Source of the DNA: Apodemus sylvaticus
Lineage: Eukaryota > Chordata > Mammalia > Rodentia > Muridae
Assembly: GCF_947179515.1 (NCBI RefSeq)
Contig: NC_067481.1
Span: 27,608,086 to 27,672,085 of the forward strand
Length of the DNA stretch: 64,000 bases
Direction: 5' to 3'
A program made the position numbers and the translations under genes. The notes beneath the pieces were generated by a model. The model worked only from the letters and a program-made list of their open reading frames with translations. It was not told the DNA's origin and did not search any database. The number at the start of each line of letters is the position of its first letter. Positions within the stretch are counted from its first letter, which is position 1. Below, piece after piece: positions 44,090 to 54,840 of this stretch.

Positions 44090-44490
44090 ATATTGCTGTT
44101 TAGTTTTTGTCAATTTGACACAAACTAGAATCAACTGGGAAAAGTAAACTTCAGCTGAAAAACTGTCTCCACCAGATCTGCCTGTGGGCATATTGAGTAT
44201 TTTTTTAAATTATTGATTGATATGGAATGACTCAGTCCACTGTGGGCTGTACTACCCTTGGGGAGGCGGTCCTGAGTTGTCTACAAAAGCGAGCTGAAAA
44301 AGCCGGTACACAGTGTTCCCCTGTGGTCTCGGCTTCAGAGCTTGCCTCCAGGTTCAGTGCTCTGAGCTCCTGCTTCTCAGCTTTCCCAGATAATGGATTG
44401 TAACCTGTAAACCAGATAAACCCTTTTCTCTGCGAGGTGCTTTTGTTTAGAGCAGTTATCACAGCAACAGAAAGCTAACTAGGATATCAT
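44090..44490 (+). mobile_element. Probable URR1-type rodent hAT transposon
   Basis: ttgtcaatttgacacaaact...caccagatctgcctgtggg...ccactgtgggctgtactaccc...cctccaggttc...agcaacagaaagctaactagg. The whole 400-bp layout matches a common rodent repeat I know as URR1. The family name is from memory; the 76-codon ORF on its minus strand is incidental. Confidence 0.65.
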
Positions 44491-44999
44491 GCATTGTGTA
44501 TTTTTTTTTAATCATGATACATAATAAAACTGTTTGAAACACATGTTGTTAAAGTAACACTACAGTATATAGCTATCCAGCTCCCCACTACTAAGTAAGT
44601 TAACAAAGGTCTCTACAGAACACACCCTGGACTTTATCTTTCTTTTATCTTTTTTCAAAGATAACTGAGGATTGAAAACTTTGTAATAAAGCAGTGTCAC
44701 CCAAGGATAGTTACAGGCTGATATCCTATCATGTTACTTAAAATTTAATTTTAATACCTAAGATTTATATTTCAGGAGTTTCTTCTATTGACATAAATGT
44801 TGAAATCTAATACATGTGACTATACACCAGGAGCCATTATTCCAATTATATAAGGACCCTGACAAAAAGCAAAATCAGGACACAGTGTTTTTTTGTTTTA
44901 TTTTTTGCTTTGTGGAATGTCACTGTGGTTGAGGGAACTTCCAGTCACCCCATCTCAGTGAGTAAAAGCCACACCGTCTGTACAAAGGCCTGAAGAGCC

Positions 45000-45480
45000 C
45001 TGTACGAGCTGTACTCTCTTGCGTCTATGGTCTCATCTCCTACTACAGCTCCTAAGCTCACTATGTTCCAGTCACACCACTTTTCTTTGTTGCACTTCCT
45101 CACAGCACAGGCCCATTCCTGTCTCAGGGCTTTGTACTTGCAGTTGGGTTAAGGCTCTCCAGTCCCTGAGAGATTATAGGGCACACTCCCCCCACTGCAG
45201 ACTCCTTAATTGTCACCATCTCTATGAGAGCTTTCCCTGATACCCTTAAAATGCAATCCTCTCTCCCAGTCACAGTCATATTCCTGCCTCATTATTTTTT
45301 TCTATACTAAAGTCATCTAGCATACTATATTTTTTACAATCTGTTCCTCTCACTGAAAAATAAGCTGTATAAAGGCAGATTTATGTGTTTTGGTGCTGCA
45401 CCTAGACAGTGTCTGGCACATGGAAAGCCAGAAACAAACCTATTTAATAAATGAATGAATCAACTTTCCTTCTGAACTTC
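45000..45480 (+). mobile_element. L2 LINE 3' end
   Basis: tgttccagtcacacc...ctttgtacttgcagttgg...gctttccctgatacc...gtgtctggcacatgg...tttaataaatgaatgaatc, the classical order of L2 3' text over about 480 bp. Confidence 0.85.
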
Positions 45481-45684
45481 AATCCCTTAAAGATTTCACT
45501 GTAATTCATTCTATACATTCCTCTGGTGCACATGCCTATCACCGAAGCATGGGGAAAGATGAGGCTTGAGGATAAGTTTGCTGTTACTAAGGGTTACAGA
45601 CTAAAGCTTCCATCCAGCTTGGAATACATAAGGATACCCTGTCTCAAAACAAACAAAAATTACCTCTTTATAAATTAGAAATTT

Positions 45685-45855
45685 TTGGTTTGTTTGTTTT
45701 TGTTTTTTTGTTTTTGTTTTTTGTTTTGAGACAGGGGTTCTCTGTGTAGCCCTGGCTGCGCTGGAGCTGTGAGGCCAAGCTGTCCTTCAACAGAGATCTG
45801 CCTACTTCTGCCTCCAAGGGCTGGAAGTGTGCACCAACACGTTTGGCCTTAAAGA
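45685..45855 (-). mobile_element. B1 SINE, antisense
   Basis: (TTTTTG)n head, gagacaggggttctctgtgtagccc, then a partly deleted body ending gtttggcc. Confidence 0.85.
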
Positions 45856-45857
45856 GT

Positions 45858-46045
45858 TATTTATTTAATGTAAGTGGCTATTTAATCTGCATTTATGTCT
45901 GCACAATGGAAGATGACATCGGACCCCACGGGACTAGTTATAGAGGGTTATCAACTGCCACATGCACGCTGGGAAATGAACCCAAGGCCTCTGGAAGAGC
46001 AGCCAGCACTCTTTCTTAAACAGTGAGCCACCTTTCCAGCCTCTT
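45858..46045 (-). mobile_element. B3 SINE, antisense
   Basis: gctgggaaatgaacccaaggcctctggaagagcagccagc...agtgagccacctttccagcc. Confidence 0.85.
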
Positions 46046-46369
46046 AAAATTAACAATTTTTAATTAACAAATTTTAGGTTTATGTAGTTCATATTAATGG
46101 AACATAGATGTCCAGAACCTTGAAAGCATAATTATCTTTTCCTCCAACAAAGCAAAATACCTGTTTCTAATGATAACATCCCTGAGGGCAAAAAGAGTTA
46201 AGAAGGCCTGTGTTCTGGAACATCTGACAATGTACAATACAGGGCTCCCTTTGTGCCTTTTGTTACTTTTAAGTTTATAAAAACAGTATGCTTTATTTTT
46301 ATTATAAGATAAAATATTTTTAAAAATAAATACGTAAACAAAATATAACCTTAAAAATATCCAGGCCTG

Positions 46370-46553
46370 GGCTGGAGAGATGGCTCAGTGGGTAACAACA
46401 CTGACTGCTCTTCTGAAGGTCCTGAGTTCAAATCCTAGCAACCACATGATGGCTCACAAACATCTGTAATGAGATCTGACGCCCTCTTCTGATGTGTCTG
46501 AAGACAACTACAGTGTACTTAGATATAATAAATAAAACTTAAAAAAAAAAAAA
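46370..46553 (+). mobile_element. B2 SINE
   Basis: ggctggagagatggctcagtg...tgatgtgtctgaagac...A-tail. Target copies aaaaatatccaggcctg (left) and aaaatccaggcctg (right, 46551-46564). Confidence 0.95.
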
Positions 46554-46563
46554 ATCCAGGCCT

Positions 46564-46746
46564 GCTGGGCAGTGGTGGCGCACACCTTTAATTGCAGCAC
46601 TTGGGAGGCAGAGGCAGGTGGATTTCTGAGTTCGAGGCCAGCATGGTCTACAAAGTGAGTTCCAGGACAGCCAGGGCTATACAGAGAAACCCTATCTCGA
46701 AACAACAAAAAAACAACCCACAAAAAACCAAAACAAACCAAAACAA
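46564..46746 (+). mobile_element. B1 SINE at the same target site as the B2
   Basis: gctgggcagtggtggcgcac...ccctatctcg, then (AAAC)n. Its right flank (46745-46759) is a third, slightly altered copy of the target. Confidence 0.94.
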
Positions 46747-46754
46747 AATATGCA

Positions 46755-46890
46755 GGCCTTAAGTGGTGGCACTCTTAACCGGGCACTTGGGAGGCATACC
46801 CAAGTGAGCAGATTCCTGTGAACTCATGGCCTGGTCTACATAGAGAGTTTCAGGGCTACACAGTGGCACTCTGTCTCAAAAAGCCAAAAT
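46755..46890 (+). mobile_element. B1-like SINE, old
   Basis: gccttaagtggtggcactctt...cgggcacttgggaggc...cactctgtctcaaaaag. Confidence 0.78.
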
Positions 46891-46914
46891 AATAAAGAAA
46901 GAAAAAGTTCCCTT

Positions 46915-46995
46915 ATTTGAGACAGGGTTTTTTTGTGTAGCACTGGCTGTCCTGGAATTAGTACTATAGACCAGGCTGGCCTTGAACTCCTATTT
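46915..46995 (-). mobile_element. B1 SINE fragment, antisense
   Basis: tttgagacagggtttttttgtgtagc...gaccaggctggccttgaactcc. It forms an inverted arrangement with the preceding B1s. Confidence 0.85.
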
Positions 46996-47439
46996 TTGTT
47001 TTTTAAATACCATATTTTTAAAGATTTATTTTTATTTTATATGCATGAAGTATTTTGGCTACATGTATGCATGTGTGCTATGTATGTGTTGTCCCTCACT
47101 GCATCTGAACTTTTGAGAGAATACTTCATCCACATACAAATGAGATTAAGCCTAAATCCAAGGTACTTTCCAACCTGGGTACTTATGACCTGAACCATAT
47201 CCTAAGATGAGAACAAATCTCAAAGAACACTAATATCTGGGACTCTGCATTTTTATGTTATATTTCCGTGAAAGCCCAGTAGTTTAACAGCTGTGACTAA
47301 AACACACTGAATATCTGAGGGAACACAAGAATTGCACAAACCAGGCCAGAGGTCATTAAACAGTCCCACATTTGGTGAACTAAATCATCTAAGTAGTTAA
47401 AAAGTAGTAAGATGAACATGATGGGAGAGCCTGGGTGGT

Positions 47440-48026
47440 GCTCTTTCGGGTTGTCAACTTGACTATATCTGGAATGAACTACAGTCTAGAATTGGAAGGT
47501 TCACCTATGATCCTAATTTGGAGGCTCAGAGATATAAGTTTCTGACCTGGATCTTGGCATGGAGATCTTGAAGCATAGTGCCTATGAATTCCAGAAGATT
47601 AAGACAAGGAGATCTCCGAGTTCAAGATCATCTGGGATTAAAAGCATGGAGGCACATACCTTTAATCTGGGCCACACCCTCTTCTGGAGACCCACACTCC
47701 TGTAATCTGGGCCACACCCTCTGCTGGAGATTTACAGCCTTTAATCTGGGCCACACCCTCTGCTGGAGACCCACAGGCCTTAAATCTGGGCTACACCCTC
47801 TGCTGGAGATATATAAGGACATTGGAAGAAGGAAGGTTTGCTCACTCTTCTTGCCAACTTGTCTCGAGGGACTGAGCAACTGCTAGATCCTTGGACTTCC
47901 ATCCACAGCTGCTGCTGACCATTGTTGGGGAGTTAGACTACAGACTGTAAATCATCGACAAATTCCCTAACTATATAGAGACTGCCCGTACGTTCTGTGA
48001 CTCTAGAGAACCCAAATTAATACAGC
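47440..48026 (+). mobile_element. Rodent interspersed repeat (possibly RMER1) with internal tandem
   Basis: Begins gttgtcaacttgactatatctgg and ends gttctgtgactctagagaaccc, a layout I associate with a medium-reiterated rodent repeat; the name is uncertain. It contains four tandem 39-41 bp units, annotated separately. Confidence 0.55.
47659..47819. repeat. Four-copy ~40-bp tandem repeat
   Basis: Unit begins cctttaatctgggccacacc and continues ctctgctggagacccaca. Four adjacent copies with a few substitutions, inside the repeat at 47440-48026. Confidence 0.95.
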
Positions 48027-48322
48027 CTGTAATTCTAGCTCTTGGGAAGTAGAAATAGGAGAAATCATCACAAGTTCAAAACCAGCCTAGTTTACATAGA
48101 AGAGGCAAATCCCAGTAGTATAGAAGTTTATGAAAATATATTAGATGTCAGACAATAAAATGTAAAATATTAAAATGCAAAGCTATCATTATTAAATTCT
48201 ATAAAGGGTCCATAAGGAAAAAATTTTTCGACACCTTTCATACCAGTAAAAAAAAAAAGAGAGAAATATTACAAATTATAAAAGGTTTTTTTCATTCTTC
48301 TCCCTCTTTCAAATAATGATTA

Positions 48323-48440
48323 AGGGGGCTGGAGAGATGGCTCAGAGGTTAAGAGCACTGACTGCTTCTCCGAAGGTCCTAAGTTCAAATCCCAGCAACC
48401 ACATGGTGGCTCACAACCATCTTAATGAGATCTGATGCCC
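48323..48440 (+). mobile_element. Tailless, 3'-truncated B2 with perfect 14-bp TSD
   Basis: B2 from its head (ggggctggagagatggctcag) to gatctgatgccc, where it stops without an A-tail. Both sides carry tcaaataatgatta (48309-48322 and 48441-48454). Confidence 0.93.
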
Positions 48441-48545
48441 TCAAATAATGATTATAAGGTATTAGAATAAGCAGGAAATTCAAACAAAACTTTAGATAAG
48501 AAAAACAAATTTAAACCACTGAAGGGAAAAAGAAGGGAGCAGCAG

Positions 48546-48547
<2 letters not shown>

Positions 48548-48615
<68 letters not shown>

Positions 48616-48617
48616 GC
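48548..48617. repeat. (GT)n(GA)n microsatellite
   Basis: About 22 GT units followed by about 11 AG units. Confidence 0.97.
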
Positions 48618-48726
48618 GCTATGTTCTTTGATATTTTGTCTGTAATGGCAAATTAAATAACCATTAACATAACATAGTTGTGATACTATGAATTAAAAAT
48701 TGTATCATTAGAACATGAAGCCTAGG

Positions 48727-48875
48727 GCCAGGCATGGTGATGCATGTCTTTAATTTTTAGAACTCAGAAGGCAGAGGATCTCTGTTGTGTTCAAGGCTAA
48801 CCTGATCCACTTAAAGAGTTTCAGACCAGCAAGGGCCACATAGTGAGACCCTGCCTCAAAACCAACCAAACAAAA
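48727..48875 (+). mobile_element. B1 SINE, diverged
   Basis: gccaggcatggtgatgcatg...gtgagaccctgcctcaaaacc. Confidence 0.83.
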
Positions 48876-48957
48876 TATAAAGGGCTAAGCATATGTATAC
48901 CAACATGGACAGAGGTCGGGAAATAAGGATAAATGAAGAAGTCATTGTTGTAGAATC

Positions 48958-49095
48958 TTTAGCCAGGTGTGGTGGCACACATTTGATCCCAGCACTTGGG
49001 AGCCAGAGGCAGAATTATCTCTGTGAGCTCCAGGACAGCAAGGACTACATAGAGACCCTGTCTAGGAAAAAGAAAGAAAAGAGAAAAGAATCTTC
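48958..49095 (+). mobile_element. B1 SINE, internally shortened
   Basis: tagccaggtgtggtggcacac...gagctccaggacagcaagg...agaccctgtctagg. It lacks the central gaggccagcctgg segment. Confidence 0.85.
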
Positions 49096-49109
49096 AAATA
49101 TGTGCAGTA

Positions 49110-49165
49110 TCCATATATATGTATATACATACATACATACGTACGTACTTACATATCTATATAAA
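49110..49165. repeat. (TATA/CATA)n short repeat
   Basis: TATATGTATA, then four ACAT units and TACG/TACT variants. Confidence 0.85.
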
Positions 49166-50274
49166 TGTATTATATGAAGACAGAACACACACAGCATACA
49201 ATTCCATATGCACGTCCCTATGCTACACTGAAAGGACATGTATACCGTTTTCTGAGGAACAGAGACAGGAACTAGAGGTGACTCCTTAACTGGTGATATT
49301 CCTCATGTTCTTTATTGGGCTTTCATCAAAATTCAGGGGGGAAAGAGAATTAGAAAAGCTAAAGACAGAGCAATCTTTTAAATACACAATAATGTAGTCT
49401 GAATGAAGCCCCATCACATCCACAAAGCCAATGAATCTAACTAGAGCTCATTAGTGAGAACCTTGTTAGTAAAATACCTTTCCTGTAACTGATAGAAATA
49501 ATGTAGCACTGGGTGACTTGAGTAAAGAGTACAATGAGACTGGCTTCATACTTTAGTAAGGAAGCACTTTGGAAACAAAAGTGATGCTCAGTAACCCAGA
49601 GGCCTTCAAAAAGCCTCTGGTCTCCGTGGGGAATGTTTTCACAGAGCCCCTTCTTACCCCTCTCTGCCACACCGCTATGAAAAAAGACCAACCCTCCTCT
49701 TCTAATGACCTCAAAATTTTAGTGTGTGAAAAAAACACTTGTTTTTTTGTTTTGTTTTTTTTTGAGGGGGGAAGACTACTTTGAAACATTTTAAGTCGTT
49801 CTTCATTCTAATATTTCTCCTTCCTTTGCTTTTTCTGTTTGTTCTGTCTCTGGCATATTTGTACTTTTCATATCTTGAACAAAAATATAATTCTAAAGAA
49901 ACCAAATAAAACTTCATTTTACAGCCCAAATCTAAATAAAGGGAGAAAAAGGGAAAAGTAAGAAAAAAATTATATTGCTGTCTCCATTTCAGCAATAAGA
50001 CTAGAAATAAAGTTCTGATTATTAAGTAAGGGGTGAAATCAAACTTACTCACACATCCTAACATTCAATGAATTCAGAACTACCTCTTTTACAGATCATT
50101 TTGTTTATGAACGATAAAGGCACCTGAATAGGTCTGGACAACTGACTACTACAGTAGAATCTGTAACTTCAAAATTCAGAGCTGTGATTCAATCTATGTA
50201 TCCTTGCCTCATCCTCCTGGTCTCTTCCAAGGACCTACGTAGTCCATGCTTGGGGCAATAGAAGGGCTCCCTCA

Positions 50275-50500
50275 AAAGTAGAACTGCATTCAGTGAGTGC
50301 TAAGTGGCTTCAGTCCTATTTTCAAAGCACTCTGACATTTATGATCTTATTTAGGATTTTTACCAACTTGGTGAAGCATGCAAAACAAGCGTTTTACAAA
50401 CAAGGAAATAGGCTTCCCAGCTGTCCTGTCACATGGTTAGTAAGCAGCTTAAGTTAGACTACGAGCTTTTTAACTACTAATCTAGCAGTTTAATCCTTTG
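50275..50500 (+). mobile_element. MIR SINE, ancient
   Basis: gcactctgacatttatgatctt...gttttacaaacaaggaaatagg...gtcacatggttagtaagcag follows the MIR core order. Confidence 0.75.
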
Positions 50501-50621
50501 ACTTCCTGATCCTTACATAAGGTTATATGTAAGAATATGTCTTTTGTTCAACATGTAGAAATTTGGGGAAATATCTCACAGACAGTATGTTTAAATACTC
50601 TAGCTTGAAATTTGATTTGAG

Positions 50622-50818
50622 GGCTGGGCAGTGGTAGCGCACGCCTGTAATCCCAGCACTCTAGGAGGCAGAGGCAGGCAGATTTCTGAGTTCGAGGCCA
50701 GCCTGATCTACAGACTGAGTTCCAGGACAGCCAGGGATATATAGAGAAACCCTGTCCTGAAAAAACCAAATCCAACCCCCCCCCAAAAAAAAACCCAAAA
50801 AAAGAAAATAAAAAAAAA
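50622..50818 (+). mobile_element. B1 SINE
   Basis: ggctgggcagtggtagcgcac...ccctgtcctg, then a C- and A-rich tail. TSD gaaatttgatttgag (50607-50621) / gaaatttgatatgag (50819-50833). Confidence 0.94.
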
Positions 50819-50833
50819 GAAATTTGATATGAG

Positions 50834-50974
50834 CACGCCTTTAGTCCCGGCACTCGGGAGGCAGAGGCAGGCAGATTTCTGAGTTCGAGGCCAGCCTGGT
50901 CTACAAAGTGACTTCTAGGACAGCCAGGGCTACACAGAGAAACCCTGTCTCGAAAAACAAAAACAAAACAAAAC
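50834..50974 (+). mobile_element. 5'-truncated B1 SINE at the same site
   Basis: Starts inside B1 (cacgcctttagtcccggc), ends (AAAAC)n. The right flank, aaatttggatttgat at 50975-50989, is a third relative of the target site. Confidence 0.92.
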
Positions 50975-50999
50975 AAATTTGGATTTGATTTTTATTTCA

Positions 51000-51125
51000 T
51001 TTTCTTTTTAAGATAGGATCTTCTGAGCACAGGCTAGCCTCAAAGTCACTATGCAACTGAAGATGGCTGAGATTCTGAGTCTCCTGCCTTGGCCATCTCA
51101 TTGTTAGAAAGTGCCACTGTACCTT
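51000..51125 (-). mobile_element. Old B1-like SINE, antisense
   Basis: ttaagataggatcttctgagc...aggctagcctcaaagtcac...gtgccactgtacc. Confidence 0.6.
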
Positions 51126-51324
51126 ACTCAATTTCATTTTTACGTGGCAACTGTGGAAATGGTCTTAGGTTCTAGTGAATTATTAGTATCATTAATAAAA
51201 TGGAGACATCAGCAAGCCATTGACTGGGTTTATACCTTCACCTAAGAACAGATACTATATATCTCTTTCTTCTAGAATAACTTTCCACACATTAACATTT
51301 CATCATCAGTTTTTGGTTTTGTTT

Positions 51325-51405
51325 TTTAAATTATATGTAAGTACACTGCAGCTGTCTTCAGATACTCCAGAAGAGGGCATCAGATTTTGTTATGGATGGT
51401 TGTGA
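51325..51405 (-). mobile_element. B2 SINE fragment, antisense
   Basis: agtacactgcagctgtcttc...ccagaagagggcatcagat...ggatggttgtgagcc. Confidence 0.85.
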
Positions 51406-51889
51406 GCCTCATCATCAATTCTTTAAAATAAAATGTTTACTATTCCAACCTATCACAATAATATTCTACTGTTTTTAGGAAATCAGTACCTTTCCTTCTA
51501 AAGACCTCAACTACTCCTCTGCCAAAAGTTACAGAATTAAAAAAGCAGACTTTCTATGGCTCTTTGTATTTATATGTGGCATCCAGTATAACTACAGTAT
51601 TAAGTGTCACTAACTTCAATGCAGATGCTCGGGCCAAACCCTTGTATTTGCATATCCCGACCATTGTCAAGTTCTTCCAGTCACTAGGCTTCTTTACCCC
51701 CTATTAGCCACTGTGTCCAAGTCACTGTGCTCCATCCACTGAACAGTGTTATCAGATTCCTGGAATGTAGCTCAGCCTATTCTCTACAAAGTAGTCATGG
51801 TAAACATCTTAAAATGGCAACCAGATCATACCACTTTTAAAATAAAATGCAGCCCTTATCATCACACCCTATAGGATTCTTATATATGG

Positions 51890-52060
51890 GAGGCAGCTTA
51901 TGTTAAATCTGTGGCCTACCCACCCTTCTTGCCCATCTTTTAACAAACACTGCCCTTCTATAAACATGCTAAGCTTGTTTCCAGCTCAGGCCTTTGACTC
52001 TCTCTTCCCTGCCAAGAAGTTCTTAAAGGCCATTTTCCTAGACATTTAAATTGCTAGCTC
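51890..52060 (+). mobile_element. Possible L2 remnant
   Basis: catgctaagcttgtttccagctcaggcctttg...cttccctgccaagaagttctt recalls internal L2 text. Weak. Confidence 0.45.
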
Positions 52061-52074
52061 CTTTTTGTCTTGCT

Positions 52075-52205
52075 TTTTGAGACAAGATCTTACTAGGTAG
52101 CCCTGAATGGCCTGGATAGATCAGACTGCCCTCATAAGAGATCCTCTTTTCTCTGCTTCTGCCTCCTAGTGCTGAGACTGAAGGTGTTTGTCACCCCATT
52201 GGCTT
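52075..52205 (-). mobile_element. B1 SINE, antisense, diverged
   Basis: ttgagacaagatcttactaggtagccc...gcttctgcctcctagtgctgag...gtttgtcaccccattgg. Confidence 0.78.
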
Positions 52206-52889
52206 GTTGGTAGCTTCTTTTTATTAATTCAAGTCACCTTTTAAGGGGTAGAAAGAAAGGGGCTAGTAGTGGGCAAAGTGTCCTTTTTATAAAGACTTTC
52301 TGGCCTCATTCAAGGGTAACAACAGCTCAGTCTCTATCCACACCGTGGATGATTTGTTCTGTGTGTATTAACCTACAATGCTGTTTACAGCCAACAGCCT
52401 AACCATCTTCTTGGTGCAGCTATGATAGTCTAGACAAGTGTGGTAGACAGGCCTAAAATTCCAGTTCTCAAAGGACAGCTTGAGCTATGTAGTCAGACCT
52501 ATATCAACGAACAAAAAGCAAAACTAACAAATACATTCTATTTCTACAGAGCTGAGAACAGAGCAGTGAGGGCACTAAGGCTCTCCTGAGAAAATGCTGA
52601 TTTTTATACAGCGCCTTGCTTCTTTTCTTTTTGGCATCCAACAGGATTTTCTTGTTACTCTGGTCATAAACTTTTAAAACAAAGCCATAGACTTATGATA
52701 CAGAGTGAGTATGTTTGAGTCAGGGATTCACTATGCTACGTAGGTTGTGTCCATCTCCCAAGGCCAAGTGACCCTCCTACTTGAGCTTCCTGAGTAGCTG
52801 AAGGCAGCTGCATGCCTCTGTGTCCAACTCTAGGCTATATTTAATCTCAGAAAATTCTCTTATAATTATTTGGGTCTGATTTGAAAAAT

Positions 52890-53690
52890 AATTATTCTGT
52901 CTCTAGATTTTCTCTCTTTTAACCCACTGAGTCCAATTAGTGCTATCTGCATGCACAATGACATGCATGCTGTCATGAAATACCACTCGCAGGCGCTGCC
53001 CCACAGGAACTGTTCAGAGTGGCAGCACTTCTCCTCCAGCCTCCCCAGCAGCTCCACAGAGATGGCGCCTCAGCTAAAGCTGCCTGCAGGCTTTTCATCG
53101 TAACCCACAGGCCCAATACAGGGAAGGGGTGTGTGTGAAAAACCCCAATACCTGAGATCCCAAGCTCAGAACTTAAAATCCCACCAATCTTCAATCTGGA
53201 AAGCACTGCGCTAAAAATTTCTGCTCCCTAAGAAATCCTATTATGCCCTGTCCTTTGCCCAATCCCCCCACTGTCCGCCCAGAAGCAGAGGGCAGCCATG
53301 TCTGGATTCATCCTCTCCCTGGACCCTACAACAAACCTCTTTCATGAGATTTGCTGTCTGGTGTGACTCTCTCATCAGAAGAAGTCAAGAAGCAATACAG
53401 AGAAGGGAAGAGGTGAAAATGTGGAGCTGAGGATCCAGAGCTCAGCTGGGGCGCCCTCCCCTAGGAACTGCACCATTTCTGCTGAGGAGGCTCCCTCTCA
53501 GAGCTGTGTGCTTCCTGGGTTCCCATGTCTCGAGGATGCCCTTCTATCTGAGCAGAAATACACCAGAAGCTCCACTTGTAAAGAAAACCACGTCTCCCTC
53601 CCCAGAAGCGATCAACTGCCCGTCACTAGCTCCTCAGCTAAGGTGGCAGGTCTTCTTGAGCTGCTGCTGCTCTTCCTTGACAGTGTGTAG
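52890..53690. mobile_element. Patchwork of L1 3' UTR-like sequence
   Basis: 52910-53090 (aacccactgagtccaattag...cctcagctaaagctgc) and 53560-53690 (ccccagaagcgatcaactgcc...agctcctcagctaagg) resemble successive parts of an Lx-type L1 3' UTR, with other GC-richer sequence between. Local base composition is higher in G+C than its surroundings. Low certainty. Confidence 0.45.
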
Positions 53691-53830
53691 GGGGAGGGGC
53701 ACATACACGCCACAGTGTGCATGTGGAAGTCAAAGGACAACTTTCAGGAGTCTCCTTCCACCTTGGGTTCTATGGATAGAACACTCAGGTTGCTAGGCTG
53801 CAGGGGAAGTGTCTAGACTCTGTGCCACTC
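53690..53830 (-). mobile_element. B3 SINE, antisense, old
   Basis: gtggaagtcaaaggacaactttcagg...ccttgggttctatgg. Confidence 0.65.
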
Positions 53831-53872
53831 TCAGGGCACAGGTCCCCCTCCACTTCTAGAAAGATCACCAGT

Positions 53873-53960
53873 TTAGGGATGAGGGCACAGCTCCTAGGTA
53901 GAGCTCTTGCCTAGCATTCCAAAGGTCCCGGACTCATCCCCCACCAGAGAAAAATGGAAG
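53873..53960 (+). mobile_element. ID-type SINE fragment
   Basis: gggcacagctcctaggtagagctcttgcctagcattcc...cccggactcatcccccacc resembles the ID/tRNA-Ala head. Confidence 0.7.
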
Positions 53961-54004
53961 GAGGGATGAAGACAGGGAGGAGAGAAAGGCAGACTAATTT
54001 TTCT

Positions 54005-54225
54005 GACTACTGAATCTTTATGTGTATGCATATTTTGCCTGCAAGTATGTCTGTATACCATGTACATGCTTCGTGCCCAAGGATACTGGAGAGGGCATCA
54101 AATCCCCTGGGTATGAAGTTACAAATGGTGAATGAGCCACCATGTAGATACTAGAAACAGAACCCTAGTCCTCTGCAAGAGCAGCTGAGGATCTTAACTG
54201 CTCAGTCATCTCTCTAGTCCTATAG
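54005..54225 (-). mobile_element. B3 SINE, antisense
   Basis: atgtgtatgcatattttgcctgc...actggagagggcatcaaatcc...ctcagtcatctctctagtcc. Confidence 0.8.
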
Positions 54226-54388
54226 TAGCTGGTTCATACTCTGGAGATCTAGGCAACCAGGGCTACATAGTATAGTATAGCATTATATTCTATCTCAAAA
54301 AAGAAAACAACTAATTATAATGAGACATGACAAGAAGACTGGAATTTTTTTCCAGGATAAAAGACTGCTTATAGAAATAGAGTGCTGA

Positions 54389-54540
54389 GCCAGGCAGTGG
54401 TGGCACACACCTTTAATCCCAGCACTTGGGAGGCAGAGGCAGGCAGATTTCTGAGTTCAAGGCCAGCCTGGTCTACAGAGTGAGTTCCAGGACAGCCAGG
54501 GCTACACAGAGAAACCCTGTCTCAGGAAAAACAATAATAA
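54389..54540 (+). mobile_element. B1 SINE with diverged 16-bp TSD
   Basis: gccaggcagtggtggcacac...cctgtctcagg tail. TSD agaaatagagtgctga (54373-54388) / agaaatagaattctga (54541-54556), 14 of 16 matching. Confidence 0.93.
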
Positions 54541-54599
54541 AGAAATAGAATTCTGAGGAGAGGTAGCAACATGAGTATTTTGGAAAATTATGCCTCTAG

Positions 54600-54840
54600 G
54601 TTCATATTTATATTCTTTCTGCTCCCTTCCTCTCCTCCTCTCCCCTGGTTTTGCTCCTTTCCTCTCCCCCTCCTCTCCTCTCCTGTCTTCTCTTCTTTCT
54701 CCCTCCCTTCTTAACCCATTGGGTCCAATTACTCTTGTCCATATACATAGAGGCATGTGTCATCCCCTGGGGTATGAGAACCAACCTGTAACCATGTCTG
54801 TAAAGAAAATTGACTCTCCCTCCTGTACCAACCACTTTAA
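54600..54840. mobile_element. Pyrimidine-rich L1 3' UTR-like piece
   Basis: A C/T-rich stretch, then aacccattgggtccaattac...gtaaagaaaattgactctccc. It shares its text with 52910-53090, suggesting the same L1 3' UTR family. Confidence 0.5.

Noticed and set aside
53000..53690. GC-richer patch, considered as an alternative Spop promoter or CpG island
   Set aside because: Few CpG dinucleotides, and parts resemble L1 3' UTR; no first-exon donor could be assigned.
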